Shown here: positions 10,727-21,934 of the stretch, in pieces
How positions within the stretch are numbered: the stretch's first letter is position 1
How the letters are laid out: every line of letters begins with the position of its first letter
NCBI GenBank assembly: GCA_015039365.1
Contig: WION01000214.1
Location: 28,235-92,234, forward strand
Length of the DNA: 64,000 nucleotides
Direction of reading: 5' to 3'
Origin: Amanita rubescens
Taxonomy: Eukaryota > Basidiomycota > Agaricomycetes > Agaricales > Amanitaceae
Program-made: the position numbers and the translations under genes
Notes under the pieces: model-generated
What the model saw: the letters and a program-made list of their open reading frames with translations, nothing else
The model's database searches: none
What the model was told of the DNA's origin: nothing

Positions 10727-12093
10727 TTGGAGTGGCGACCATGTGTGGATTCATCGGTCCTCGTCGCGGGCGCAAGGCTGAACACAGTTACGCTTGCGTG
10801 CCAGCACCACGCCACCTTGGTGAACATTTATCTGCCCACCGACCGCGGACAAGTTCTAGCACTCTCCATCCCCTTCAGTGACATCGAGAGGCTCTCCGTC
10901 CGCCCTGTCAAATGGCTTCGATTTGTTACATTCGCCATTTGTGGAGTTCGTGGACATCTCTCCGAGTCTTCGATGCCCAATGGCACCCCTGTCGACTATG
11001 ACAGTACTCCCTTGATAATATTGCCAAAGTTTACCATTATATTCATGAGAGTAATATCTGTCGCTTATCGCTAATATTTTGGTTTACGCCCCTATAGGGG
11101 ATTATCATCTCATCGACCACAAAGCAATGAACGATCAAATCACCTCCTCTGAGCAAACGACACGCTCTTCAAGTTTCCGCCGTGATGTCATGGCGCGCGA
11201 TGGCCCTGTGTGCGTCTTCGCAGGGTCCCATGCCGATGATTGCGATGCAGCACGCCTACTCGCCAAAAGCAAGGGCGATGAGGTATGTATTCGTCGTCAT
11301 TGTTCCGTGTCACCACCTTGCTAAACGCCCTTCTAGTACATTGCGGTTGTTCTCCAAGATCGTCTCAATTCATACGACTCCGCTCTACTCTGTTGAGAAC
11401 GGGATGTTTTTGGCCAAGAATCTGCATTCGTCGTTCGCGCACGGGCTTTCATAAAGGTACGTAAAGTAGACATAAGTTCCGAAAATTACTGAATCTGGTG
11501 ATCTCTAGACGCCCAACTTTGCTTTGGACCCCGCCGATATCCCTAGGGTTGAGGCAGGTCCAATGTCATCCAGTCGCATCACATTGCATACTTTGGCACC
11601 AGACACTAGCTTCTATCCGATTCTGCAAGATGACGCGCGCATCACCGGTACGGGCACATCACTGCCATCTACTGTCATCCTTGACTACATGTATGGTGTT
11701 GCTGCCTATCGACGCTGGGGCAGTGGACAGGATATCGAGAAAGTGATGGATCAACATTTTTCCAAGCACTATAAATCTATACCTATGCCACCAGCCTCTC
11801 CGTACTTAAGTGACAGCGATAGTTTTTCAGAACCTGATGATCCCAACGACGGCAATAGACGAAGGAGAAATCATAGCGCGAAAATGTCAGATGAAATGCT
11901 TCGTGCGATGGACAAGGTCCTTGCGCTCTCCATGTTGCTCAAGGGGACCACGCCTGAAATGATGGCCGCAGAAAGACAGAGGCGAGAGGAGGCGGAAGAG
12001 TTGCGTGCGAAGGAGGCTAGTCAAGTGAAAGTGCAGCAGTGGATGCAAAGCTCTCCGTGCGTTCTCTCTTACCTCCGGGCTATTTCCCACTAG
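10727..12093 (+). pseudogene. Decayed HNH-nuclease family gene (HNH_2-like)
   Basis: Segments match a common agaricomycete HNH family: an N-terminal IPFSDIERLS/VKWLRFV exon (10727-11050), FRRDVMARDGPVCVF then CDAARLLAKSKGDE (11180-11283), and TPNFALDPADIPRVEAGP, ILDYMYGVAAYRRW and MDQHFSKHYKSI (11512-11790), ending in a charged helical tail. Several faults argue against function. The usual CDAAH histidine is Arg. The middle exon (11337-11456) has an in-frame TGA, while its family-like residues (NGMFLAKNLH) lie in another frame, so two compensating indels are likely. No in-frame ATG opens the first exon. It lies between two kinase-family genes with no obvious functional tie. Confidence 0.62.
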
Positions 12094-12276
12094 AAGCTGA
12101 TCTTAGGTCAAACGGAGATAACGTACTCTAGTCAAAACGCAGTTAGTGGGCTATTTCCACCAGAAGCTGATCTTAGGTCAAACGTATTCAAGTCAAACGC
12201 AGCTAGTGGGCTATTTCTACCTGAAGCTGATCTTAGGTCAAACGGAAATAACGCTAGTACGCAAAAACGCAGCTAT
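12077..12276 (+). repeat. Tandem repeat, three units of 60-71 bases
   Basis: Units start at 12077, 12148 and 12208. Each opens with GGGCTATTTC and contains AAGCTGATCTTAGGTCAAAC, then an ACGCAGnTA end. The first unit carries the stop codon of the HNH relic, so the repeat grew out of its last codons and 3' flank. Confidence 0.85.
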
Positions 12277-12307
12277 TAAGCATCACGAAAGTCTGCCACC
12301 CGAGAAG

Positions 12308-12600
12308 TTACCTATATACGTCCTCGTCATCGCTCTCTTCTTTACGCTTCTTGACGTTACCGCCACGCATGGCTGCCATCTGACCGGCCAACGAAACTTC
12401 ATCTGGGTCCGAGATCTCATCTTCCATCTCGTCGACGGCAGATACAGGTGCTTCTTCTATTCCCACCCTATGAATGTCGTTAAATAAAAAGTCAAGACTT
12501 AAGTAAGGACTCGGGGGGCTTACGGTGATATCTCGCGTCACTTCCCCACCTACAAAGGCGTCGCTGATGATGTACACTTTCCATGTGATTGTTGCTCGAA
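12308..12600 (-). pseudogene. C-terminal fragment of an unrelated gene (possibly Sec63-tail RNA helicase)
   Basis: On the minus strand a WKVYIISDAFVGGEVTRDI segment is followed by a plausible intron (GTAAGC...ATAG) and an acidic exon with EMEDEISDPDEVSLAG and KKRKEESDDEDVYR before a stop at 12308. The beta-strand plus acidic tail resembles the C-terminus of Brr2-type Ski2-like helicases, but the match is short and from memory. Nothing upstream on this strand continues the gene; it is cut off where a kinase relic begins. Confidence 0.35.
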
Positions 12601-12639
12601 TCCATTAGAACGTTTGCGCCTAGTTGGCATGTGGTTTGT

Positions 12640-12870
12640 CGGAATACGACGAATGCGACGAGGGTCATATCAGTAAAACGATGGAAATGGACGTGTGCGC
12701 GTTGGTTGCTTTATTACGCAGTGCGTTTCCAGTGTCACTTCACTTGTTGGCTCATTCAGAGATGGCGTGTGCGGGGTCTAAGAATAGAAGGCAATACGTG
12801 GTTGAATCGCATCGAAAATTGTTGGAAATCTGATCCTTCTGAGCGTCCGAATAGTAGAGGTGTTAACATG
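12640..12870 (+). pseudogene. Kinase C-lobe relic
   Basis: ISKTMEMDV then a damaged alpha-F region, followed in another frame by NTWLNRIENCWKSDPSERP, the C-terminal helix and ERP motif of Family 1 kinases. Only the last third of a unit remains, with frame changes. It abuts the minus-strand helicase-like fragment. Confidence 0.6.
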
Positions 12871-14195
12871 AGCTGCATCGCTTCGCCAACCTGGCTCGCT
12901 ATGGGATTTGCTTGATTCTTCGCCCACTTCCAATTATATTCTACGCCAGCTTCCCTTGACACACTTGCACTGCGTGAGTACTGTTAGCCATGTACTTATA
13001 TACGATGCATATATCAATATCTTACCCGGATCAAGCGGGATATTCTTTCTTCATAAGGAAGTGGCAGGCAGCGATAGCACCCGGCATACGTCATGGTGCG
13101 GAGAAACACCGCTACTGCGCCGTAGTGGACGGCGTTCTCAGGCTCTCTTCCTTCTTCCTCCACACCTCGAAAACCTAGTTCGAATCCCTCAGGGCCCCAG
13201 TCGCCTACCTTTTCTTCTCACTCACCGCTTCAGCCTCTCCGCATGGTATCCAGATGAAGTATTTTTGAATGGATATGCGCAGATGGGCTGGATTCCTCTG
13301 ATGGCATTGCCACGTCACCTGGACCTGCTAGCCCACGACCCTCTTCCTGTACTTATTGCCTAGATTCCGGATGAGTTGCTAACCCCACAACTCCGCGTGA
13401 TGAGCCGAAGACCAGAGGATTGGACTCCTTGCCGACTCCGGAGCACAACACGAAGGTAAGTCTTGCATCTACCAGATGGCGCCTCTATCGGCTCCTTGAG
13501 GCTCAAGTCGGCTTAGCCCTCTGGACGTTACGCCGGGATTTTGACCTAGTCCCAAACGATCGGCCTGCTAAGCAACGGTGTGGTTAATCCACGCCTTGTC
13601 TTGATCACTAACCGGAAGGGCATCATTCTGAACCCGCTACTTACGTAGCGAGAATCACCTTATCTTATCCCAACTACACACACCGCAAATCATGATGATG
13701 GAACGTTATTGCTCTGCTTGTCAATGATTTCGGATGTGGGAAGCTGGACGTCCTTAGTGAGTGTTCACCGTATCTGACGTGTGACCCAGTCTCCCGCAGC
13801 TGGTTCAAATGAACAATTCCTTGTAGATAGCAGGCAGACTTGACTGAAGCACAGCTATGATTGGTATCATCGTCGTGTCTTTTCGCTTCGATCCAGGAAA
13901 GTCTTGAGCTGGTTTTGAAGTTCCTTTGTCAGTGCGACCCGAAGGTGAATAAGGGAGTGCTTACCGGATGGAACTAAATTTGGACGCTCAGCATACTGTG
14001 ACGGACTGAAGACCGGAATTCCGTCTGAGACTAAAAATAGCAGACCACGCGATGCAAACCTGCCTCAGTGCTAAATCAGGCAGTTGAACTGGCTGGCATA
14101 TATGTCGTGCTTCTCCTACAACTCAGGGCGCTTTGAACCATGATTCACCATCAATGCAACTTCTTGAGCGCTAAACATCTTTCTCACCAACCAAC
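12871..14195. other. Gene-poor region before the fusion gene
   Basis: A 151-codon open frame at 12908-13363 has no recognisable domain and no family-like splice pattern. No repeat or RNA gene was found. The last 30 bases contain the shared leader box of the next gene. Confidence 0.4.
14166..14176 (+). promoter_or_regulatory. Shared GCGCTAAAC box
   Basis: GAGCGCTAAAC lies 19 bases before the ATG at 14196, at almost the same distance as in the genes at 27220 and 56659. It is conserved although the surrounding leader differs. Confidence 0.4.
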
Positions 14196-17100
14196 ATGCG
14201 ATCTTCCTCAGGCAGGCCCGTCGAGTCGTACCACATGCCCGACGCAGAATTTGTGCGTACTCCGGATCTACATGCTAAGGAATACCCAAGGTGATACTGA
14301 GCGATCGATCTAATTCAGCTAAATATTCATGTACTGTAGGTTCCGGATCCTTATCGTTGGTCGGGTAAGGCTTGTTAGCGTTTCCACTACCTGTTCGGTT
14401 TACGAGACTTTCTTCAACAGACCGGCACAGGGAGATCGTCACTTATTCATGCCGCATTCAATACTCCTCTGGCGGTACGCGTTGTGTTATGGTTATTTTT
14501 CAACCATTCAACGACATCTAGAGCGCCGGTATCGCAAATGTCAACGAAGAGATCAAGTCAACAAACAACAAGGACCTAATCCTTCATGATTCTCAGGGTT
14601 ACGAGCCGGGGAACGTCGAGAAATTCCAAATCTTAGAGGAATTTATCACAGAAAGATGTCAGAAGAAGGATATTGCCGAGAAGCTTCATGCTATCTGGTA
14701 TGTTCATCGACCAAAGAGAAAGAACCAACTGATATTACCTCGCAGGTTGTGTATTGATGTGCCTTATGCTGGTGGTCGGATATTTGAAACGGGCGACGAA
14801 AGGATTTTCGAGCTGAATCGAAACGAAGGTAGCTACGCCCAAATTACCCTTATTCTAAGCTGATCGTGACATCAGTGCCGATCATCGTCGTGTTTACAAA
14901 GTTTGACCTATTTTTAACGGCATTGCACAAGCGGGGAGAGGCCAAGGATCCGATTAGTCTGGAGTTGGCCGAGAAAATTTTCAAGAAGAAACACGGGCCA
15001 GTATTCGACAAGTTAACCAAAAATATTGGAGGACAAATACCATACGCTCTTGTGTCAAGTACGCTTGTACCCGGTGGCTCCTATTTCTGTACTATTAACA
15101 TTAGCATGCAGTCCGGGTGCCTGAAACTTTAAAACGACTGGTCAAAATCACGATGAAAAGTATACGTGCCAAGACGCCGACTTTATTCAGTAGGATCGTG
15201 CGCATTAGAGGCGCTTTATTCAATAGGTCTATTAAACGAGTTCATCTGAGAGGAGAAAATCAATATCTAGCAGAATTTGCTTTTGCAAGGGCACAACGTG
15301 TTGATATGGATGCCAGGATTGCCGCATCGATCAAGTAAGCTCCTATATCCGGAAATGAATAGACTTAACATTTGGGTTTCTTATTACAGAGTAGCGAAAA
15401 AGGGTGAGTTGTGTCTATAATCTGTTGTCATCTATGTTCTGTGTTCTTACATCAATTCAGGACATTGGAGAACAATGGTAGCGGGCATACGCCTTCTCAA
15501 CGTTAGCCTTCAAGAATATCTATATACGATACATAAGGGCATCATCAGGTCCTGGACTTCTAATGAGGTGTGCACAAAAATGTATCCTAAATGTGCCGTT
15601 GAATTTATTCTATGACCATAGTTTCTTATTACGGATTCAGCCTGTCATCGGATGATGGTTCTCGTGGGCGATCTCAATCATCAGAATATCAGCGCGACGT
15701 GGGTGGATAGGAAATGCTGACGAATAGCCAAGCTAATGGTAGTCACCACAGGCAGAGTAAGACAACTATGGCGTTGGTGGGGGCGTCGCTGGCAAAGGTA
15801 TGGAGGAAAGGTGTTTACCAACAACGGTGAGTAGCGTCATTCATCACACCAGCAGAAATGATATGTTTCTCAACAGACCTGAGCATATGCGCTGTCTCAT
15901 GGGCTACGTAGTGGATCTTACACTTATCCAACAAGCCATATTTCTCGCTTCACTCCAGCACCCTCTCGAAGAAAAGGACCTGGAAGACCACGTAAATGAA
16001 ATCATATATGAATTTTGTTGCTCGGGAAAGAAGGATGATATACACAATGAAATTCGGGAATTCGTCGCTACTCAGGACTGGCACTCTAAAACCAACGTGG
16101 TAAACAAGATCGAGTCGTTGATAAAGGCAAATGAGGTATGGCATTTGTGTCTCGCTGTCATCTTATTGTTAAACGAGTGTCTCCCCCGCTACGCTGAAGA
16201 TTGACATCCGATTTGACCGAAAGAGGGATCAATTTACATCATTGCTTATAATCCTGAGATTCGAGGTGTGGGATTTCAAAGCAACGCGATATCATTGCTC
16301 ATGATTACCAGTTGATTGCGAACGGTCTGACAATAAATAAAACTATTCTTGGTCTTGTTCGCGAACTGTTGAATTTACCAGACTGCGACACTAGTATTGC
16401 TTCCAGCGTGAAGAATATTTCGGACGTCGAGCTGTTACTTGATTTCTTCCTCTATGTAAGTACACCTTCGTGCTTGACATCATTGCTTACTCTTTCTAGT
16501 TACTACGCAATGATAGCCTGTCGAACTCTGGCATTCAAAATGCCAACCGAAAAACAAGAAATCTAATGTTCAAGCTGTTGTGCAAGGCAGATGTTAGGCC
16601 CAGAACTTTGGTAATTACCGATATTAGTTATACGGGTCCCGGTAGTACTGGGACCGGAGACCCTAAACAAGTTTTCGAGGGTGAACATCAAGGACAGCAG
16701 ATCACGCTAACTGCACTGCGCAAAACTCGTCTTGAAGATGTAAGTGTATTTTCAGATTCGCTCCTCAAGACGTTGATTTGTTGGTCAGGCTATATTTAAA
16801 AAAAGATTTCATAAGCAGGCTCTAGAATGGAAATCGCTTGACCATACTTTTGTCCTCCCCCTGCTGGGAATATTTGAGCAGGATCCTTCACGCCTATTTT
16901 TTGTGTCACCGTCGATGATAAACGGAACATTTACTCAATGGAGGAAAGTGAAAAACCCTTGTGTAGCCGTGGTGCAGACGCGGGTAATGCACATCAACAC
17001 ATATATCAATGTAACATTGCTGACATCCGCTAGATACTGGAGGTAGCCAAAGGGGTTCAGTACATCCACGCGGAAGGGATTGTTCATGGTGACTTGTGCG

Positions 17101-20100
17101 GGGTAAGTATCAATAAAACATTTCATCACTTAACTCTTATCTTTATAAACCAGGAAAACATCCTGCTTGACTCTGACTTCCACTGTCGAATCGCCAACTT
17201 TGGATTAGCGCAAGCTTCCGACTTCAACTTTCCATCACAATTAACCACGACACTTGATTCAAGCGATCTGAGCCCCGGACAATCTGGCATAGTCGATGAA
17301 AGACCAAGAGATGTGGATGCGTTCGGTTGCCTTTACTATGAAGTAAGTGCCCTGAAATCTGCAGCGCGCTTGACAGTGACTGTTCTAGGTGTTTTTCGAT
17401 GTTATGCCCTCCCCAGTACAAAACGGATCCCAAAGTGGGCGATTTGGCACAGGCGAGGAACGTCTTAACCAATCGGACACTCGGACAACGGACGACAACA
17501 TTTTGGAACTTATCAATAATTGTCGGATGAGCAATCCTTCAGAGCGACCGACAATGGAGCACGTTATGACGATGCATATGAGATTCACTCCTCTCCCGGC
17601 TTTGCTTGCGACGCTCTGTGAAGTATGTGTATGGGAGTCACCAACTTGACATCACTAACAATTGCTAGTTAACGGTGCTCGGGCGCTCGATCGTCAATGA
17701 GATTACCCTCCGTCTTATTCACGAAATTTTGAATCTACCTGAACTATTTACCAAGGTTACCGAACTAAAAACTTTCGAGTCAGACGTAGGCTTGTTGCTT
17801 GACTTTGTTCTCCGCGTTTGTATAATCTCTGTCCAGTGCACTTGCTCTATTGATCATTTATTCCATCTAGCTAATCCGCAATGGCAACCTGACAAACTTG
17901 GGCATCCAGGATGCAAATCGGATAGCCAGAAAGCTGCTGTTCAAGCTAACATCTATGATAAATACCATACCGAAGTCCCTGTTTATTACGGACGTCAAGA
18001 TGCATCATGAAACTATTGGTGCCGGAGGCTTTGGTCGTGTTTTCAGAGGCGAATACGAAGGATTGCAGGCAGCACTGAAAGTGGTGGACAGAGGTCGTTA
18101 CGACGTGGGTGCATTGCTATTTCTCCCCGTACAATAGATCTTGATTCATTTTGATAAGGATTCGCTCAAAAAAGACTTCTGTCGGGAAGCCATAGCATGG
18201 CGATCGCTTACACACCGTTTTATACTCCCTCTTTGGGGAATATTCGAAGAGAAATCGCAGTTGTACCTCGTATCACCACTCATGACAAATGGGACTTTGA
18301 ATCATTGGCAACAAAAGCAGAAGAGAAATGTAACTGAGATACGCAGGCTGGTAATACTCCTGTCATTATCAAAGCGGTAGAACAAATTTGCTGATGTTGG
18401 TTAGATGCTAGAGGTAGCTGAGGGCGTTCGGCATCTCCATTCGGAAGGAATTGTCCATGGTGATCTGCATGGAGTAAGTACCTTGCTACTGTACACTCTC
18501 GTCGATTCATCCCATTATCTATCAGCGGAATATTCTCCTCGATCCACAATTCCACTGTAAAATCACTGATTTTGGATCAACCCAACATCACGAGGTCACC
18601 GTTACACGTTCCACTGCAGCTCTTTCTATAGATTTCTCAGCGCCTGAACTATTTGGTGCATGCACTTTGTGTGGCGTGTCTGATAACAAGGACTGTCATG
18701 GCGATCAAGATGAAAAGACGATACGCAAAACTAAGGAAACTGACGTTTACGCGTTTGGTTGCCTTTATTATGCCGTCAGTCTCTGATTAATTTTTTCTTA
18801 CCTTATTTAGCACATTGAACAATGATCTTCAGACATTCTTTGATGCTCATTTGTTTCCTGGGAAAAGTGAACTTCAAATTATGCGACTCGTTATAGAGGG
18901 AGGACGCCCTAAACGATTGGAAAAGCCAAAAATGGAAGACAACGCATGGGAACTCATCCAAAGTTGTTGGCGACCTATTCCTTCTAAACGTCCGACGATG
19001 GAAGAAATAGTGACGGCATTGACTTTGTTTGCCGAGTTCACCACGAAGCAAAGAGTGCGTCAACTACATACACCAAGAATTGATTTATAACTAGTATTAG
19101 ACCTCAGCGGGGCTCGTAATCGTGCCAGAAGAGAAACGCCAGCGTATGGCAAACGATCTATATGATTTGTTGCCCAGTTGTCTCCCGCCCAAATACAAGC
19201 TAGATGGGAAAGTCAAATGGCCGGGCGAAGTGCCTACAAGGGGCAAGAAGAGTGTCGACTCGAATATGTATAAGGGAGGACTCCAGGGCCAAGATGTGAA
19301 AATTAAGATCATCTCCTTGGTCAATCCGAATGATGAGAACGGTGTAATGGTACGTTCCTTGGCACTTCGGACCCGAAACTCTCCAGTAACACGCATAGAG
19401 GATTAAACGCGAAGTTGAGCTGTTAGTAAAGATAAATGAAATGGATCAGGGAAAGCATATTATACCATTTTGTGGTTATTACTCCCCCGACGGCCTTCGT
19501 CTGTGAGTGTGCTCAGCAACATCATCCATTGTGCTTCGTGCCGATGTCATATCAGTGCCCTGGTTCTGCCATGGATGGAAAATGGAGATGCGTTGGCGTA
19601 TGTCAAGAAGCACAAGTATATTGACTATAAGAGCCTGGTTCGTTTTCTTTTCTTTTTGTGCTTGTCAATCGATTGTGTGGTCGTAGATCGTTGGAATTGC
19701 GGAAGGAATAAAAGTCCTCCACTCTATGGACCCACCTATAATACATGGAAATTTCAGAGCAGTTCGTGTCTTATTGCTCAAGGACCCGATTGAAGGAGAG
19801 CGCTAATCCTATCTCAAGGAAAAGATATTTATCGGAGACGAGGGTCAACCACTAATCTCGGACTTTGCGCTTGCCAAGGTATGTCACAACGTCAAGCTAT
19901 GTTCGTTTATATCTAAACCTCATCGTCATAGTTGGATGGGAACTTGATTACCCAAATCGTTCACGTGTCAGACAACTGTCGATGGAGTGCGCCAGAGATG
20001 TTCGAAGAACAAGCTACTATGTCGCTCAAGTGCGATATCTATAGCTTTGGTATGACTATTCTGCAGGTTGGCTCGACTCCTTTGGACCCGAGACAAGGAT

Positions 20101-20323
20101 ACTGAATTTAGCCCAGTTGTTTACGCACGAGAAACCATACGCCAACAAGAAAACTGCTCAGGTCTTTTCCGAGAAGCAGACGGGTGAGCTTCCCGACCGT
20201 CCGCAAGACGAGCGTGTCGTCAGCCGCGGATTGGATGACAGAATATGGAAGCTTCTCTGCCAATGCTGGTCCAAGAATCCAACAGACAGACCTTCGATTG
20301 AGGAGCTTTTAGCAGAGTTTTGA
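14196..20323 (+). CDS. Fusion: GTPase-like domain, pseudokinase, kinase, MLKL-type pseudokinase
   Basis: Starts MRSSSGRPVESY, then FRILIVGR and, after an intron, TGTGRSSL: the P-loop lysine is Arg, so GTP binding is doubtful. HDSQGYEPG (14584-14616) and TKFD (near 14897) are kept. The YVVDLTLIQQAIF region lies at 15885-16135. Kinase unit 1 (16500-17630) lacks the VAIK lysine, has NFG for DFG and no APE. Unit 2 (17880-19050) has GAGGFGRVF, AALK, HGDLHG and ITDFG and looks active. It then runs in phase 0 through an intron (donor after KQR at 19052) into the brace and pseudokinase of Family 2 (19100-20323), which has HGNFRA and SDFALAK. The 4HB is absent. The junction intron resembles the matching Family 2 intron, so recombination probably occurred there. 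A read-through of two genes is the alternative; cDNA would decide. Confidence 0.65.
15390..15403 (+). other. 14-base microexon
   Basis: AGTAGCGAAAAAGG between ACAG and GTGAG, at the position equivalent to 1630-1643. It links the GTPase region to the HWRTMVAGIRLLNVS exon. Confidence 0.5.
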
Positions 20324-21934
20324 CATTTATTGACATGCTAGTCAGGATACCAGAGTTCTACTTGTACGATTGAGAATGTGTAATCAACGTGGACATGTGT
20401 TCTATAGTTCTGTTATGACAACCGAGTGCAGCCGGGGAGCTAATACCTTCTCGGTCGGAAAAGGGAGTGACGATTCCTATATGCGTCCGTTCTCGTCGAT
20501 CAGTTTCTATCGAAGACCCCATGAAGGAAGACCTCATCTCCGTAATCCTTCCCTCCTATTGAGCCCTCCCAAATAGACGGAGATTTGGGTCAAACAACCC
20601 AACTGACCCTACTTTGGCAAACCGGTTAAGCCTTTCGGAGAGTTACGGCGCTCGAGCGTCCAACAAGAACTGCAACGAGAGGTCGAGCGAGGCATGAATT
20701 GCTAGCAGTGGATGCGCCCGCCAGAAAATCGAGTTTTACCTGGACAGTAAAACAAGCCAGAGGACAGGAGCAGGTAACTTTGTTTGGGGACATGTAGGCG
20801 ACGAATGACACGGAGGAAGATCAGGAGAGCGGAGGCCAAAGAATGGAGGAGAGGGACTTGAAGAATTCAAAAGGGTGGAATTCTTAGCTGATGAGAGGCG
20901 AGGCGAGAGGACGAAAAACAGCGCTCGGCGAGCGCAGACACTCCTTTTCCCGCAAAACCGTCCAGTTGATCCCACACTCGTATGGTTAACGCACTGTTTG
21001 CGTTAAGTATGGCGGATATACAGAATCATAGAACAGAAGTTGAACGTTGTTTATTATCGGCACACCGAAGTAACGAAAATGACGAGGGGTCGACTTTCCA
21101 AAGGCAGACAGCATCTTGGTCAATGACGAGAAGTTCTAGGGTTCAATATGCTGTTACTACTTTAGTATTATAGTAATAGGGTTAAACTCAACACGATGAC
21201 ACAATCGTCCGAGTCGAATGATGCCCAACAGGCTTGCAGCGGCATCCAGGCAACGACAACTGATCTGAACATGTTCCGATGTTGAACCGTCCGCTCGGGA
21301 CCTCGAAAGCTTCTGCTGCTTAAAGATTTACACAGTTGTCCACATATCTCGATCAGGCTAAAAATCACCGCAATCCTGTAGACAAACAGACATGTGAGGA
21401 TAAATACAAGGAAATCCGCAGTGAGGAATGATACGGACTAGTTTCAATGATACTGTCACATAAGATGATGACCCAGGTGGCGGGACCCATCCAGGCCATG
21501 GGTCGTTCGTCGGCTGAGGCTTGAGTGGCAGAGAAAGCCGAAGCCTGACACGTGGCGGGTATACAATCATAGGACAGGATGCTTATTATTGGCACAGAAC
21601 AGGCAACGAAGATGCATATGCCGACTTTCAAAAGAGAGACTATGCGTCACACATCTGATCGACCTGGAATCCAACTACACAAGTTGGTACGATGGCAGCG
21701 TTAACTATGTGAGCACTGAGACTCAATCTTCACTAACATGCCAGGGGACCTACGATAGTAGAGACGAAATGGTAACCGAGCGCACTGCCGGATTAGGAAA
21801 TAATGAACATTCGCCATATGCATGCGCCGGCCGGTTCATGGAGGCCGGGCTGGCGCTTATCGAACACAACCAGCACCACACAACGCACACGTGCAGGCAT
21901 TCTCAGGACTCTGCCTTAGGATTCTTGGTGGGCT
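20324..21934. other. Intergenic, with a decayed internal duplication
   Basis: No domain was recognised. About 90 bases at 21015-21110 (CAGAATCATAGAACAG... CGACTTTCCAAAGGCAGAC) recur in diverged form at 21553-21645. The 228-codon open frame crossing 21589-22275 is a shadow: from 21935 the real 4HB exon uses another frame. Confidence 0.45.

Noticed and set aside
13165..13210. Possible tRNA: TTCGAATCC resembling a B box
   Set aside because: The flanking bases cannot form the five-pair T stem, and no matching acceptor, D arm or anticodon arm was found.
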